In this document: positions 50,314-58,195 of the stretch, piece after piece
How positions within the stretch are numbered: position 1 is the first letter of the stretch
Layout: the number at the start of each line of letters is the position of its first letter
Assembly: GCA_032654645.1 (NCBI GenBank)
Contig: JAULAW010000010.1
Location: 1 to 64,000, forward strand
Length of the DNA: 64,000 nt
Direction of reading: 5' to 3'
Source of the DNA: CAITJF01 sp032654645
GTDB lineage: Bacteria; Pseudomonadota; Gammaproteobacteria; Burkholderiales; Gallionellaceae
The notes under the pieces: model-generated
The model's database searches: none
What the model was told of the DNA's origin: nothing
Seen by the model: only the letters and a program-made list of their open reading frames with translations
Position numbers and translations under genes: made by a program

Positions 50314-53120
50314 GCGCCGCTGCTTCCGTCGCATTGACCCATAGTAACGCGGCACCGAAGGCTGCGAGTCCGACGCCTGCGGCACAGACACGCAACACAC
50401 CGAATGCGGGTGCAATGATGAGTGTTGCCACACCAGCAATTTCGTTGAAGCCTGCGAACCAGCAGAGTAGCGCGGTACAGGGCAGCCCCTCGCTCAGCGC
50501 CGCCCCCATACCCACAGTGCCGGAGCGCAGTGGCGTAATTCAGCAAGTTTTGGATAAGTTTGCCGATTGGTCAAATAACATTCCCGGTTTCAGGATGTTG
50601 ACCATCGTTTTGGGCTTCAACCCGATCAACATGCGTGCAGCCAGCCGCAATGCGGCCAGTCTGTTGCGCGCCTTGATCGAGTTGGTGCCCGGTGGCGCGA
50701 TTATTACCCAAGCACTGGACAGCCACGGTGTGATCAACCAGGCCGCTGCATGGGTGGCACAGCAAATATCCACGCTTGGAGATATAGGCGGCGAAATTTT
50801 AGGCGGTCTTAATCGCTTTCTCGCTTCGTTGGGTTTGTCTGATTTGCTCCCTTGGAAATGGGACGGTGTATGGGAAAGGGCAAAACAAATCTTCACGACT
50901 CCTATAGACCGGCTGATCGTCTTTGGCGGTTCCGTCGTCACCGATATTCTCAAGATGGTCAAGCAGGTGATATTGAAACCTTTGGCCGCTCTGGCCAAAG
51001 ATACGAAGGGTTACGACCTGCTGAAAGCCATCCTCGGAGAAGATCCCATTACGGGTGACGTGGTGCCGCGCAATGCCGAAACGCTGATCGGTGGTTTCAT
51101 GAAGTTCATCGGCCAGGAGGATATCTGGCAAAACATCAAGAAAGGCAACGCGGTGGGGCGCGCATGGATTTGGTTCCAGGGAGCATTAAAGGATTTGATG
51201 GGCATGGTACGTGCCGTGCCCAAGCAGATAGTCGCCACACTGAGCTCGCTGACATTCCAGGACATCATCACCGTGGCCGGAGCGTTCATCAAAGTTGCCG
51301 GTGTATTCGTCAGTATTGCCGGTGATTTCCTCATCTGGGGACTCAAGACGAGCTGGAACCTGCTGGAGATTATTTTCGATGTGGTCAAGCCCGGCATCAT
51401 GATCTACATCAACAAAACAGGTGCTGCCCTCAAGAGCATCATTAAAAATCCGCTGCCCTTTGTTGGCAATCTGGTGAAAGCTGCAAAACTTGGCTTTCAA
51501 AATTTTGCCGACAATTTCGGTGGGCACCTTAAGGCAGGGCTGATCGACTGGCTAACCGGATCATTGTCGGGCGTCTATATTCCCAAAGCACTCAGTCTGC
51601 CCGAGATGGGTAAATTTGCGATGAGTGTGCTGGGCATCTCGTGGGCACAAATTCGCGGCAAGATCGTCAAGGCGCTTGGGCCGAGTGGCGAAACGATCAT
51701 GAAAGGTCTCGAAACCGGCTTCGACATCGTTGTTGCGCTCGTCACCGGTGGCCCCGCCGCTGCCTGGGAATTGATCAAGGAAAAGCTCACCGATTTGAAG
51801 GATCAAGTCGTCAGCGCCATAGTCGGATTTGTGACCGATACCGTAATCACGAAAGCCGTGCCAAAACTGATCTCGATGTTCATACCCGGCGCTGGATTCA
51901 TTTCGGCAATCATCTCGATTTACGATACGGTCATGGTGTTCGTGGAGAAGATCGCGAAAATCATCGAGGTGGTCACGGCGTTCATCGATTCCATCGTCAC
52001 GATCGCAGGAGGCAACATCACCGCTGCGGCAAATCGCGTGGAAAAAATACTCGGAGGTCTGTTGTCGCTAGCGATCAGCTTCCTCGCCGGATTCCTTGGT
52101 CTTGGCAAGGTTACGGACAAGATCAAGGATGTGATCGAAAAAGTTCGCGGTTCAGTCGATAAGGCTTTAGACAAAGCGGTGGAATGGATTGTGGAGAAGG
52201 CGAAGGGGTTGGGTGGTAAGGCCAGGGATATGTTGATGTGGTGGAAAAAGAAAATTGGCTTCAAGACAAAAACTGGGGAGTCGCACAATATCATCACTGA
52301 AGGGGAACCGCCGAATGTGCGTATTGCCGTGCATAGTGAAAAGGTCTACATCGAAGAAACAATAAAGCTAATAAAAGATGCCGCGATGAAAAATGACGCG
52401 ACGAAGCTACAGAAAGGTATTGAGGATGATATGAAGAAAATAAAGGATTTGGATAAGAAAGGTAAAAATAAAACAGCTGCTGATAAGGATAAAACCAGGG
52501 AATTAAGTGCATCTCTTGATAGAGCATTGCGTGATTTATCTGAAATATTTTCAAAGGCTGATGTTCTCGAAAAGACTATAGCAGCTGCTGGTGATGGGAC
52601 TCGCAGCAAACCATATGGGTTAACGTGGAAAAAACCACCTATAAAGCAATATAAATCATTCTTTTTGGCGCCAAGTAATTCGGTGAAAGGAAGAACTTCT
52701 CAAAGCAAGATTAAGACAATTGGCGGCGTGGAATACAAACCAACAACAACAAAAAAAGTACCTGGCGGTGATGAAATAATTGGTGTTTCTGATATGTATC
52801 AGACCCGTGTAGGTTTAGTCGTTGGCCCAAAAAAACCTAAGGGTGCTCCCAGAAGTGAAAATCAAAAAAGAAGATTTAATGATCTTCTAGAATCACATGG
52901 ATATGATCGAAAAGCTTTGGATACTGATGGAGATCATGTTGTTGAGTTGCAAGTTTCAGGTATTGATGCGACGCCAAATTTGTGGCCTCTGGATAGTAGC
53001 CAAAATAGATCAGGAGGATCTAGTCTAAAACATGTTTTGGTAACTATTGAGGACGGCTCTCAGAAAAAAGTGGACGACCTAGAGGGCAAATATTTCAAGA
53101 TTATTAAGTTCGATGTATAG
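50310..53120 (+). CDS. Probable eCIS payload: polymorphic toxin with HNH-like C-terminus
   Basis: 936 residues from ATG 50310, overlapping the ATPase stop. Residues 1-70 are an Ala/Pro-rich leader; about 85-640 is a long amphipathic and hydrophobic helical region (ASLLRALIELVPGGAIITQA, IRGKIVKALGPSGETIMKGL, VSAIVGFVTDTVITKAVPKL) of the type that precedes toxin tips in eCIS effectors; no DUF4157 peptidase domain is seen. From about residue 670 (52330 onward) the DNA turns AT-rich and the protein becomes Lys-rich. The end, DGDHVVELQVSGIDATPNL followed by WPLDSSQNRSGGS, resembles an HNH-type nuclease core (DH...E...N). Loaded by the adjacent ATPase, it would act inside a target cell. The toxin activity is inferred. 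Confidence 0.8.
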   Translation: MSAAASVALTHSNAAPKAASPTPAAQTRNTPNAGAMMSVATPAISLKPANQQSSAVQGSPSLSAAPIPTVPERSGVIQQVLDKFADWSNNIPGFRMLTIVLGFNPINMRAASRNAASLLRALIELVPGGAIITQALDSHGVINQAAAWVAQQISTLGDIGGEILGGLNRFLASLGLSDLLPWKWDGVWERAKQIFTTPIDRLIVFGGSVVTDILKMVKQVILKPLAALAKDTKGYDLLKAILGEDPITGDVVPRNAETLIGGFMKFIGQEDIWQNIKKGNAVGRAWIWFQGALKDLMGMVRAVPKQIVATLSSLTFQDIITVAGAFIKVAGVFVSIAGDFLIWGLKTSWNLLEIIFDVVKPGIMIYINKTGAALKSIIKNPLPFVGNLVKAAKLGFQNFADNFGGHLKAGLIDWLTGSLSGVYIPKALSLPEMGKFAMSVLGISWAQIRGKIVKALGPSGETIMKGLETGFDIVVALVTGGPAAAWELIKEKLTDLKDQVVSAIVGFVTDTVITKAVPKLISMFIPGAGFISAIISIYDTVMVFVEKIAKIIEVVTAFIDSIVTIAGGNITAAANRVEKILGGLLSLAISFLAGFLGLGKVTDKIKDVIEKVRGSVDKALDKAVEWIVEKAKGLGGKARDMLMWWKKKIGFKTKTGESHNIITEGEPPNVRIAVHSEKVYIEETIKLIKDAAMKNDATKLQKGIEDDMKKIKDLDKKGKNKTAADKDKTRELSASLDRALRDLSEIFSKADVLEKTIAAAGDGTRSKPYGLTWKKPPIKQYKSFFLAPSNSVKGRTSQSKIKTIGGVEYKPTTTKKVPGGDEIIGVSDMYQTRVGLVVGPKKPKGAPRSENQKRRFNDLLESHGYDRKALDTDGDHVVELQVSGIDATPNLWPLDSSQNRSGGSSLKHVLVTIEDGSQKKVDDLEGKYFKIIKFDV

Positions 53121-53130
53121 ATAGTAGCAA

Positions 53131-53165
53131 GCGTAGCCCGGATGCAGCGAAGCGAAATACGGGAT
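53131..53165. repeat. REP-like half element
   Basis: AGCCCGGATGCAGCGAAGCG followed by AAATACGGG is one unit of a common intergenic repeat. The rest of the 159-base gap up to 53279 shows only the AGAAGGAAT ribosome site of the next gene. Confidence 0.5.
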
Positions 53166-53279
53166 CAGTTGAACCAGAAAGTGCTGGAGTTAACTGGTGC
53201 TCACCAGAGCAACCGAAAAAGCAATGCACAGAAACATTTATCAGTCTGAACGTAGCGTAAACAACAGAAGGAATAAGTC

Positions 53280-53879
53280 ATGAACATTTTTGGACAAACT
53301 GTATCAGCGATTTTCGCTCTCGCATTACTTGCAGCTTTAGGTATGGGCGGATATTTCGCGTTCGAGTACATCGCCGCGTTGTTTCTCAGCATGGATGCAC
53401 AGGTGGCCAGAATTACCGTAGTCGCTTCGGTGGTTGTTCTGTTGGCGGCCACAATCATTGCAAGCAGCATCCGGCAGACAGGCAAGCAGAATATGGCAAG
53501 CGAAATCCATGCAGATCGGGCGGCTGTTTATAAGCAGTTCATCGAGGCATGGGCCCTGCTGTTGGGCGAGAGATCGAGGTCGGAAAAACAGAGCGTGATT
53601 CCGTTTACGGAATCATGGCAATCGCTGGACTTGCCACTGGCACTTTATGGCAGCCCCGCAGTTATCAAGGCTCACATCGCACTGCGTGATTTGGTGACAC
53701 GAAGTGGCTCACTGAATTCAGATATCCGGAAGCAATTTGCCAAGGCGCTCATGGCAGTGCGCAAGGATATCGGTTCGGATACGAATGGTATTACGCCGGA
53801 AGAGTTAACTGGACTCTTGCTCTCTGATACCGTGCAGGATGAGGGTTCCAGTGCTGGATTGGTCTCGGATTCTCGTTAA
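53280..53879 (+). CDS. Small two-helix inner-membrane protein
   Basis: 199 residues. Two membrane helices near residues 5-37 (IFALALLAALGMGGYFAF...) and 43-64 (ARITVVASVVVLLAATIIAS), then a soluble helical cytoplasmic part (ADRAAVYKQFIEAWALLLGE, IKAHIALRDLVTRSG). Immediately downstream of the payload gene, where immunity proteins are often encoded, but the soluble part resembles a helical protein of unknown role more than any known immunity family. No further assignment. Confidence 0.65.
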   Translation: MNIFGQTVSAIFALALLAALGMGGYFAFEYIAALFLSMDAQVARITVVASVVVLLAATIIASSIRQTGKQNMASEIHADRAAVYKQFIEAWALLLGERSRSEKQSVIPFTESWQSLDLPLALYGSPAVIKAHIALRDLVTRSGSLNSDIRKQFAKALMAVRKDIGSDTNGITPEELTGLLLSDTVQDEGSSAGLVSDSR

Positions 53880-54040
53880 TTCGAGTGCCAAGGTATTTGC
53901 TAAAACGTAAATTGATTTTGCATAGGCCACGAAAAGTTGATGTTGTATTCGTATGCGAACTTGCTCAAAGGCCGCATTGCTTGGCGAGGATCGAAGCTTC
54001 ATATTGCAAAAATGCGTAACTACCAAAAAGGAGAAGAGTC

Positions 54041-55804
54041 ATGACAACGAAGAAGAATGTGAAAAACAGTAATACTGGACAAACGCGAAAATCTGCCAGC
54101 GAAACGGGTGGCAATTCTGGTCGTATTCCGAAGACTGGCTTGACCGGATTTCTGCTGGACGCCTCTGAGGATTCAGGCAAGGTGGCTTTTGCCACTCTGG
54201 CGAAAAGTCGTCCTGCTTTTAGAGGCATCGCTGCCGGCGCGGCTTTCAGTTTGAAGAAAATGGATGCCGAGACGGCTGCGCTTAATCACCTGGATCATGC
54301 ACTGGAAAGCGATGCAGTCAAGAAATTTGTCCGGCCCAAGATTGAGACGGCGGCGAGTGAATTCAAAAGCCTTGGCAGCGAGGCGATGCCGCTGACCGGA
54401 ACGATGCTGGTCAAGTTCAGGCAGCACTTCAACAAGATTCCGGTATATGGGTCGTTGGTCACCGTAGAACTCGACAAGAATAACGAGTGTCTGGCTATTA
54501 ATTCTTCGCTCGGCGAACCGAAAGGTGTGAATCACGTGGCCTCCGTGTCGCCGTCGGAAGCATTGAAGGTCGCGGCAAAAGCTGCGGGTCAATCGGTGCA
54601 ATCTTTGAGTCAGACACCGCGACTGTATTACTACTTTGATCAGAATTCCGAGAAGTGGTATCTCGCTTATATCATCGAGGATGTACCAAAGCGCGATCCG
54701 AAGATGTCTGAGACAGGAAATCTTGAATCACCAATCAAGGACTATATTGTCGATGCACACTCAGGCAAGTTGTTAGTGGAGCTGCCAAGATTGAACACGA
54801 TGGCGGCCGTTAACGAAGTGGTCAAGGATGCGTTGAACAAGAACAGAAAGATTACGGTCGAGGCACTTGCGAATGGTAAAAGGCAGTTGCATGACAGCAC
54901 CTTGAATGTCACAACTTATACGTTTGACTACAAGGACCCGACAAAGCAGTGGAATCTGCTTCCGGGAAACTTATATGTGAAACCACCGACGCCGTGGCCG
55001 CTTGAGGCGATAGGTGCGCACGCTAATGGGTCTACCGTTGCCAGTTTCTTACGCAAAATTGTTATTCGAAATAACATCGACAATAAAGGCGGAGAAATGG
55101 TTTCCACGGTTAACTGCTGGGATCGGTCCGAAGGCACGACCCCTGCAAGGCAATGGAAAAACGCGTATTGGAACGGCAATCAGATGGTGTACGGCCAGAT
55201 CAAGTTTCCAGATGGCTCGTTTTATTCCGTCGCGTCGATGCTTGATGTCGTTGGCCACGAGATGTTCCATGGGGTGACTGACTACACTTCACGCCTGGAG
55301 TATCAGACCCAGGCAGGCGCGCTGAATGAATCCTATTCGGATATTTTTGGCTGCATCATCAGCAATTTTCCCAGGACGATAGCGAAATGGAAATGGGAAA
55401 TTGGCGTTGGTTTCGATGGGCCCGGTACGGCGCTGCGCAATATGGCCGATCCTTCACTTTTGGATCAGCCCAAGCACATGAATAATTTTGTGAAAGCGTC
55501 CCCGCCATATGACGACAGTAATGACTATGGGTGGGTCCATCGCAACAGCGGAATTCACAATTTTGCCGCCTATAAGATCATGACGACCAAGCAAGGTAGC
55601 CAATATTTGTTTACCCGTCGCGAGGTCGCCGCGATGTTCTATATCGCGTTGACCGCGCACCTTTCACGTACATCGAAATTTTCGGATAGTCGGCGCGCGG
55701 TTGTACTGGCGACTCGGTCGTTATTCAGAAACAAAAGCGCAAGTGATTTGGCGAAAAGGGTCAAGGCTGTTGAAGATGGTTTCTCTGCAGCGGGTATTGA
55801 TTGA
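54041..55804 (+). CDS. M4 (thermolysin-like) metalloprotease without export signal
   Basis: 587 residues, AAAAAGGAGAAGAG ahead. Residues of about 105-260 are the FTP and PepSY-type propeptide (VKFRQHFNKIPVYGSLVTVE, YLAYIIEDVPKRDP, DYIVDAHSGKLL). The catalytic part has H406-E407-M-F-H410 (VGHEMFHGVT), the third ligand E430 (NESYSDIFG; 24 residues after H406 as in thermolysin) and the transition-state His in GWVHRNSGIHNFAAYK. All essential residues are present. Known M4 enzymes are Sec-secreted, yet this one begins with a polar, basic leader (TTKKNVKNSNTGQTRKSASE) and no hydrophobic segment, so export would need another route, such as loading into the eCIS. Confidence 0.92.
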   Translation: MTTKKNVKNSNTGQTRKSASETGGNSGRIPKTGLTGFLLDASEDSGKVAFATLAKSRPAFRGIAAGAAFSLKKMDAETAALNHLDHALESDAVKKFVRPKIETAASEFKSLGSEAMPLTGTMLVKFRQHFNKIPVYGSLVTVELDKNNECLAINSSLGEPKGVNHVASVSPSEALKVAAKAAGQSVQSLSQTPRLYYYFDQNSEKWYLAYIIEDVPKRDPKMSETGNLESPIKDYIVDAHSGKLLVELPRLNTMAAVNEVVKDALNKNRKITVEALANGKRQLHDSTLNVTTYTFDYKDPTKQWNLLPGNLYVKPPTPWPLEAIGAHANGSTVASFLRKIVIRNNIDNKGGEMVSTVNCWDRSEGTTPARQWKNAYWNGNQMVYGQIKFPDGSFYSVASMLDVVGHEMFHGVTDYTSRLEYQTQAGALNESYSDIFGCIISNFPRTIAKWKWEIGVGFDGPGTALRNMADPSLLDQPKHMNNFVKASPPYDDSNDYGWVHRNSGIHNFAAYKIMTTKQGSQYLFTRREVAAMFYIALTAHLSRTSKFSDSRRAVVLATRSLFRNKSASDLAKRVKAVEDGFSAAGID

Positions 55805-55912
55805 AGCCATGGTTGTGTATTTGGAAAGACTCGACTTTGCAGGGAAGTTACAGCAATAACGTTGCGTTTTCTGGTGGACGGTTGCGAAATCTCGATGTGG
55901 AGAGGTGAAATC

Positions 55913-56719
55913 ATGGAAATATTCAACCATAAATTGGCCGGCGATTTGGTGACTTTCGAGCAATCGCCGAACCGGGGCGGTGTAATTACCCCGCAGTATC
56001 TCGTCATTCACTATACCGCCGGGAGCGGTCTAGAAGGCACGGTCCGGCATTTTCTCGACCCCAATGCAAAAGCATCAGCTCACCTGGCCATCGGTCGGGA
56101 TGGAAATATTTGCCAGATGGTTCCGTTCAATCTTAAAGCCTGGCACGCGGGTGTGAGCACTTGGGCCGGATTGCAGGGCCTCAACACCTGTTCAATAGGT
56201 ATCGAGCTCGACAATGCGGGTCGACTGACTCCGGTTGGCAGCGAATTTCAAGCCTGGTTTGGCAAGCGCTATCCGACAAGCGAGGCAATTCGCGCTCGAC
56301 ACAAAAATGAGACTACTGAAACTTGGTGGCACGCCTACACAGAGAAACAGATTACCGCCGCCAGACAGGTTGCCGCACTTCTGATGACGACCTACGGCTT
56401 GAAGGAAATCCTTGGACACGACGATATAGCGCCCGGCCGAAAGGTTGACCCCGGCCCGGCGTTTCCGATGTCGAGCTTCAAATCCACGATCATCGGTCGT
56501 GACATCGATGCCGCGCCAACCTGGATAGTCTCGGCGCCGCTGCTGAACATCCGCAAGGGACCAGGCCCCGAGTTTGAGCTGCTGCGCCAGCCACTTCCGA
56601 AAGGGGCTCTCCTCACACAACTGGACACCACGGCTAACTGGCTAAAAGTTGTCGTTGAAGATAACACTCGAATCGAAGGATGGGTCAACATCAATTATAT
56701 CGAACCAGTGAAAGGATAA
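55913..56719 (+). CDS. N-acetylmuramoyl-L-alanine amidase (Amidase_2) with SH3 domain
   Basis: 268 residues from ATG 55913 behind GAGAGGTGAAATC; an upstream in-frame ATG has no ribosome site. The T7-lysozyme-like amidase domain shows H33 in YLVIHYTAGSG, SAHLAIGRDGNICQMVPFN, GIELDNAG and the second zinc His in GHDDIAPGRKVDPG. Residues of about 200-268 are an SH3b domain (LLNIRKGPGPEFELL, WLKVVVEDNTRIEGWVNIN). It cuts the peptide from the glycan of peptidoglycan. No signal peptide, so a holin, lysis or injection is needed to reach the wall; the next gene is holin-like. Confidence 0.9.
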   Translation: MEIFNHKLAGDLVTFEQSPNRGGVITPQYLVIHYTAGSGLEGTVRHFLDPNAKASAHLAIGRDGNICQMVPFNLKAWHAGVSTWAGLQGLNTCSIGIELDNAGRLTPVGSEFQAWFGKRYPTSEAIRARHKNETTETWWHAYTEKQITAARQVAALLMTTYGLKEILGHDDIAPGRKVDPGPAFPMSSFKSTIIGRDIDAAPTWIVSAPLLNIRKGPGPEFELLRQPLPKGALLTQLDTTANWLKVVVEDNTRIEGWVNINYIEPVKG

Positions 56720-56723
56720 TGAC

Positions 56724-57185
56724 ATGAACGCCACACTTAGTGCAGCACAATGGTTGCAGATCGTAGGGTTGGGCGCCGCATTTGGTATGCTCGGGCAACT
56801 TATTCGTGCAATTGCCGGTATCAAGAAGTTTCATGAAACGAATGCTGCGGCTGATGAAAAGGAAACACTGTCATCGCAACGCTTGGTGACCAGTCTTGCC
56901 ATCGGTGCGGTGGCCGGTGCGTTGGCCGCCTTGGCAACCGGATCCGGGCTGGATCTGGAAAAAATCCAGTCCAGCGTAATTCTCGGATTGATGGGTGCCG
57001 GCTATGCGGGCGCAGATTTCATCGAGGCCTTCATGCAAAAGTATGTGAATAGTCCTACGAAAAACACAGCCAATGGCACCGATTCATCGCAACATGAAAA
57101 TGGGGATGACGGTGCTAATCCCGCGACTTCTTCGAATACGGCAACCGATGCAATTAAGGGTAATAGCGAGAAGGCTTATGGATGA
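56724..57185 (+). CDS. Holin-like small membrane protein
   Basis: 153 residues starting 4 bases after the amidase stop. Three hydrophobic helices (WLQIVGLGAAFGMLGQLIRA, LVTSLAIGAVAGALAALATG, SSVILGLMGAGYAGADFIEA) with Gly/Ala-rich packing, then a polar acidic tail of 45 residues. Size, helix number and pairing with an amidase are those of a phage-type holin/endolysin cassette. Sequence alone cannot prove pore formation. Confidence 0.65.
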   Translation: MNATLSAAQWLQIVGLGAAFGMLGQLIRAIAGIKKFHETNAAADEKETLSSQRLVTSLAIGAVAGALAALATGSGLDLEKIQSSVILGLMGAGYAGADFIEAFMQKYVNSPTKNTANGTDSSQHENGDDGANPATSSNTATDAIKGNSEKAYG

Positions 57186-57300
57186 TGGCAACGGAAACTG
57201 ACTCTCTGCCCAAACTGTTGACTATGAGTAATGGTTGAGTCGGCAATTTAAGAATTGAAGCGTCATGGTTTATGAATGTTCACCTTAAAAGGAGAAAAAA

Positions 57301-57990
57301 ATGAAATACTTTATGGGAATTTTGCTACTTACTTTTTCATCCGTGTTAGCAGCTCAAAGCTTGGAAGAAAACAAGATATACAGACTAAGTAAAACTGTTA
57401 ATGACTTAGTTTTAGCAACAACAGATGATGAATCAAATAAGTTTATTGCAGCGAAAGGTTCCAAGTTCATCGTTATTGATTCTAATGACCAAAAGTATTA
57501 CGTGGTTAGGTTCGTTAATGTTGCAGATTTCAAAGATTCCAAATCTACAGTTTTGGAAGACTCAGAATACAAATTATCTAAAAAAACAGGAGTAGTCGAT
57601 ATTTCAAGATCAGTTGAACGTTCATTTGGAGGGCCAGTTAGTGGCCCTTTAATTGTGCCATTTAAGTATCGTTTGGATGATAAATCCCTTTCTGGTGAAG
57701 CGGCCATCGGCTATTACGCCGGATATGGCTTTGAGCCAAAAATTATAGGTACAGACTTCAGGTTGCCTCTTTCCCCATTTATAGCAGGTGGCCTTTCTCA
57801 AATAAGTGTGTCAAATAATGGAACTACAGATAACAAAACAGGGATCACACTGGCTGCGGGTTTTCTAATTCAGAACTGGGCAAACGTAAATATTGGCTTG
57901 GTGTTCGGTCAAGATCGAATCGGAAATAAAAACTGGGCGCACGAAGGGAACAGGTGGGTAAGTTTTATGATTGGTTGGGATGCCAAATGA
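57301..57990 (+). CDS. AT-rich gene for an exported, possibly outer-membrane protein
   Basis: 229 residues, AAAAGGAGAAAAAA ahead. Residues 1-18 are a signal peptide (GILLLTFSSVLAAQS). The C-terminal half has alternating beta-strand-like segments ending in an aromatic-rich strand (NRWVSFMIGWDAK), similar to small beta-barrel or lipid-binding outer-membrane proteins. Base composition is far more AT-rich than the neighbours, so it was probably acquired separately. Family not recognised. Confidence 0.65.
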   Translation: MKYFMGILLLTFSSVLAAQSLEENKIYRLSKTVNDLVLATTDDESNKFIAAKGSKFIVIDSNDQKYYVVRFVNVADFKDSKSTVLEDSEYKLSKKTGVVDISRSVERSFGGPVSGPLIVPFKYRLDDKSLSGEAAIGYYAGYGFEPKIIGTDFRLPLSPFIAGGLSQISVSNNGTTDNKTGITLAAGFLIQNWANVNIGLVFGQDRIGNKNWAHEGNRWVSFMIGWDAK

Positions 57991-57999
57991 GTTTAACGC

Positions 58000-58025
58000 A
58001 GGCAGAGGGCTTTAACCCTCTGCCT
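58000..58025 (+). terminator. Strong hairpin after the AT-rich gene
   Basis: AGGCAGAGGG (58000-58009) pairs perfectly with CCCTCTGCCT (58016-58025) around CTTTAA. No T-run follows, so termination strength is uncertain, but it separates two gene groups. Confidence 0.55.
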
Positions 58026-58065
58026 AGACGTTAGTTCGCTATTATGGCCTTTTGGAATAGCAGGG

Positions 58066-58194
58066 ATGAACGCAATCGAAAGTATCTTGACTGTTATCAC
58101 TGCAACTGGTGGTAGCGCAGTGGTGCTGACCTTTGTCGGCACAGCCCTCGGTGGAGCCATTGCCACCATTGCGCAGAAGCTTGTGGAGATTTGA
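58066..58194 (+). CDS. 42-residue single-helix membrane protein
   Basis: ATG 58066 with AGCAGGG ahead, TGA 58192-58194. One hydrophobic helix, GGSAVVLTFVGTALGGAIAT, flanked by short polar ends (MNAIESILTV at the start, QKLVEI at the end). Its stop lies one base before the ATG of the next gene, so the two are coupled and may act together. Other explanation: an upstream extension of the next gene in another frame; the separate ribosome site argues for a real small gene. Confidence 0.55.
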   Translation: MNAIESILTVITATGGSAVVLTFVGTALGGAIATIAQKLVEI

Positions 58195-58195
58195 C

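Noticed and set aside
53120..53279. Possible immunity gene directly behind the payload
   Set aside because: Only a REP-like repeat and a ribosome site for the next gene are present.
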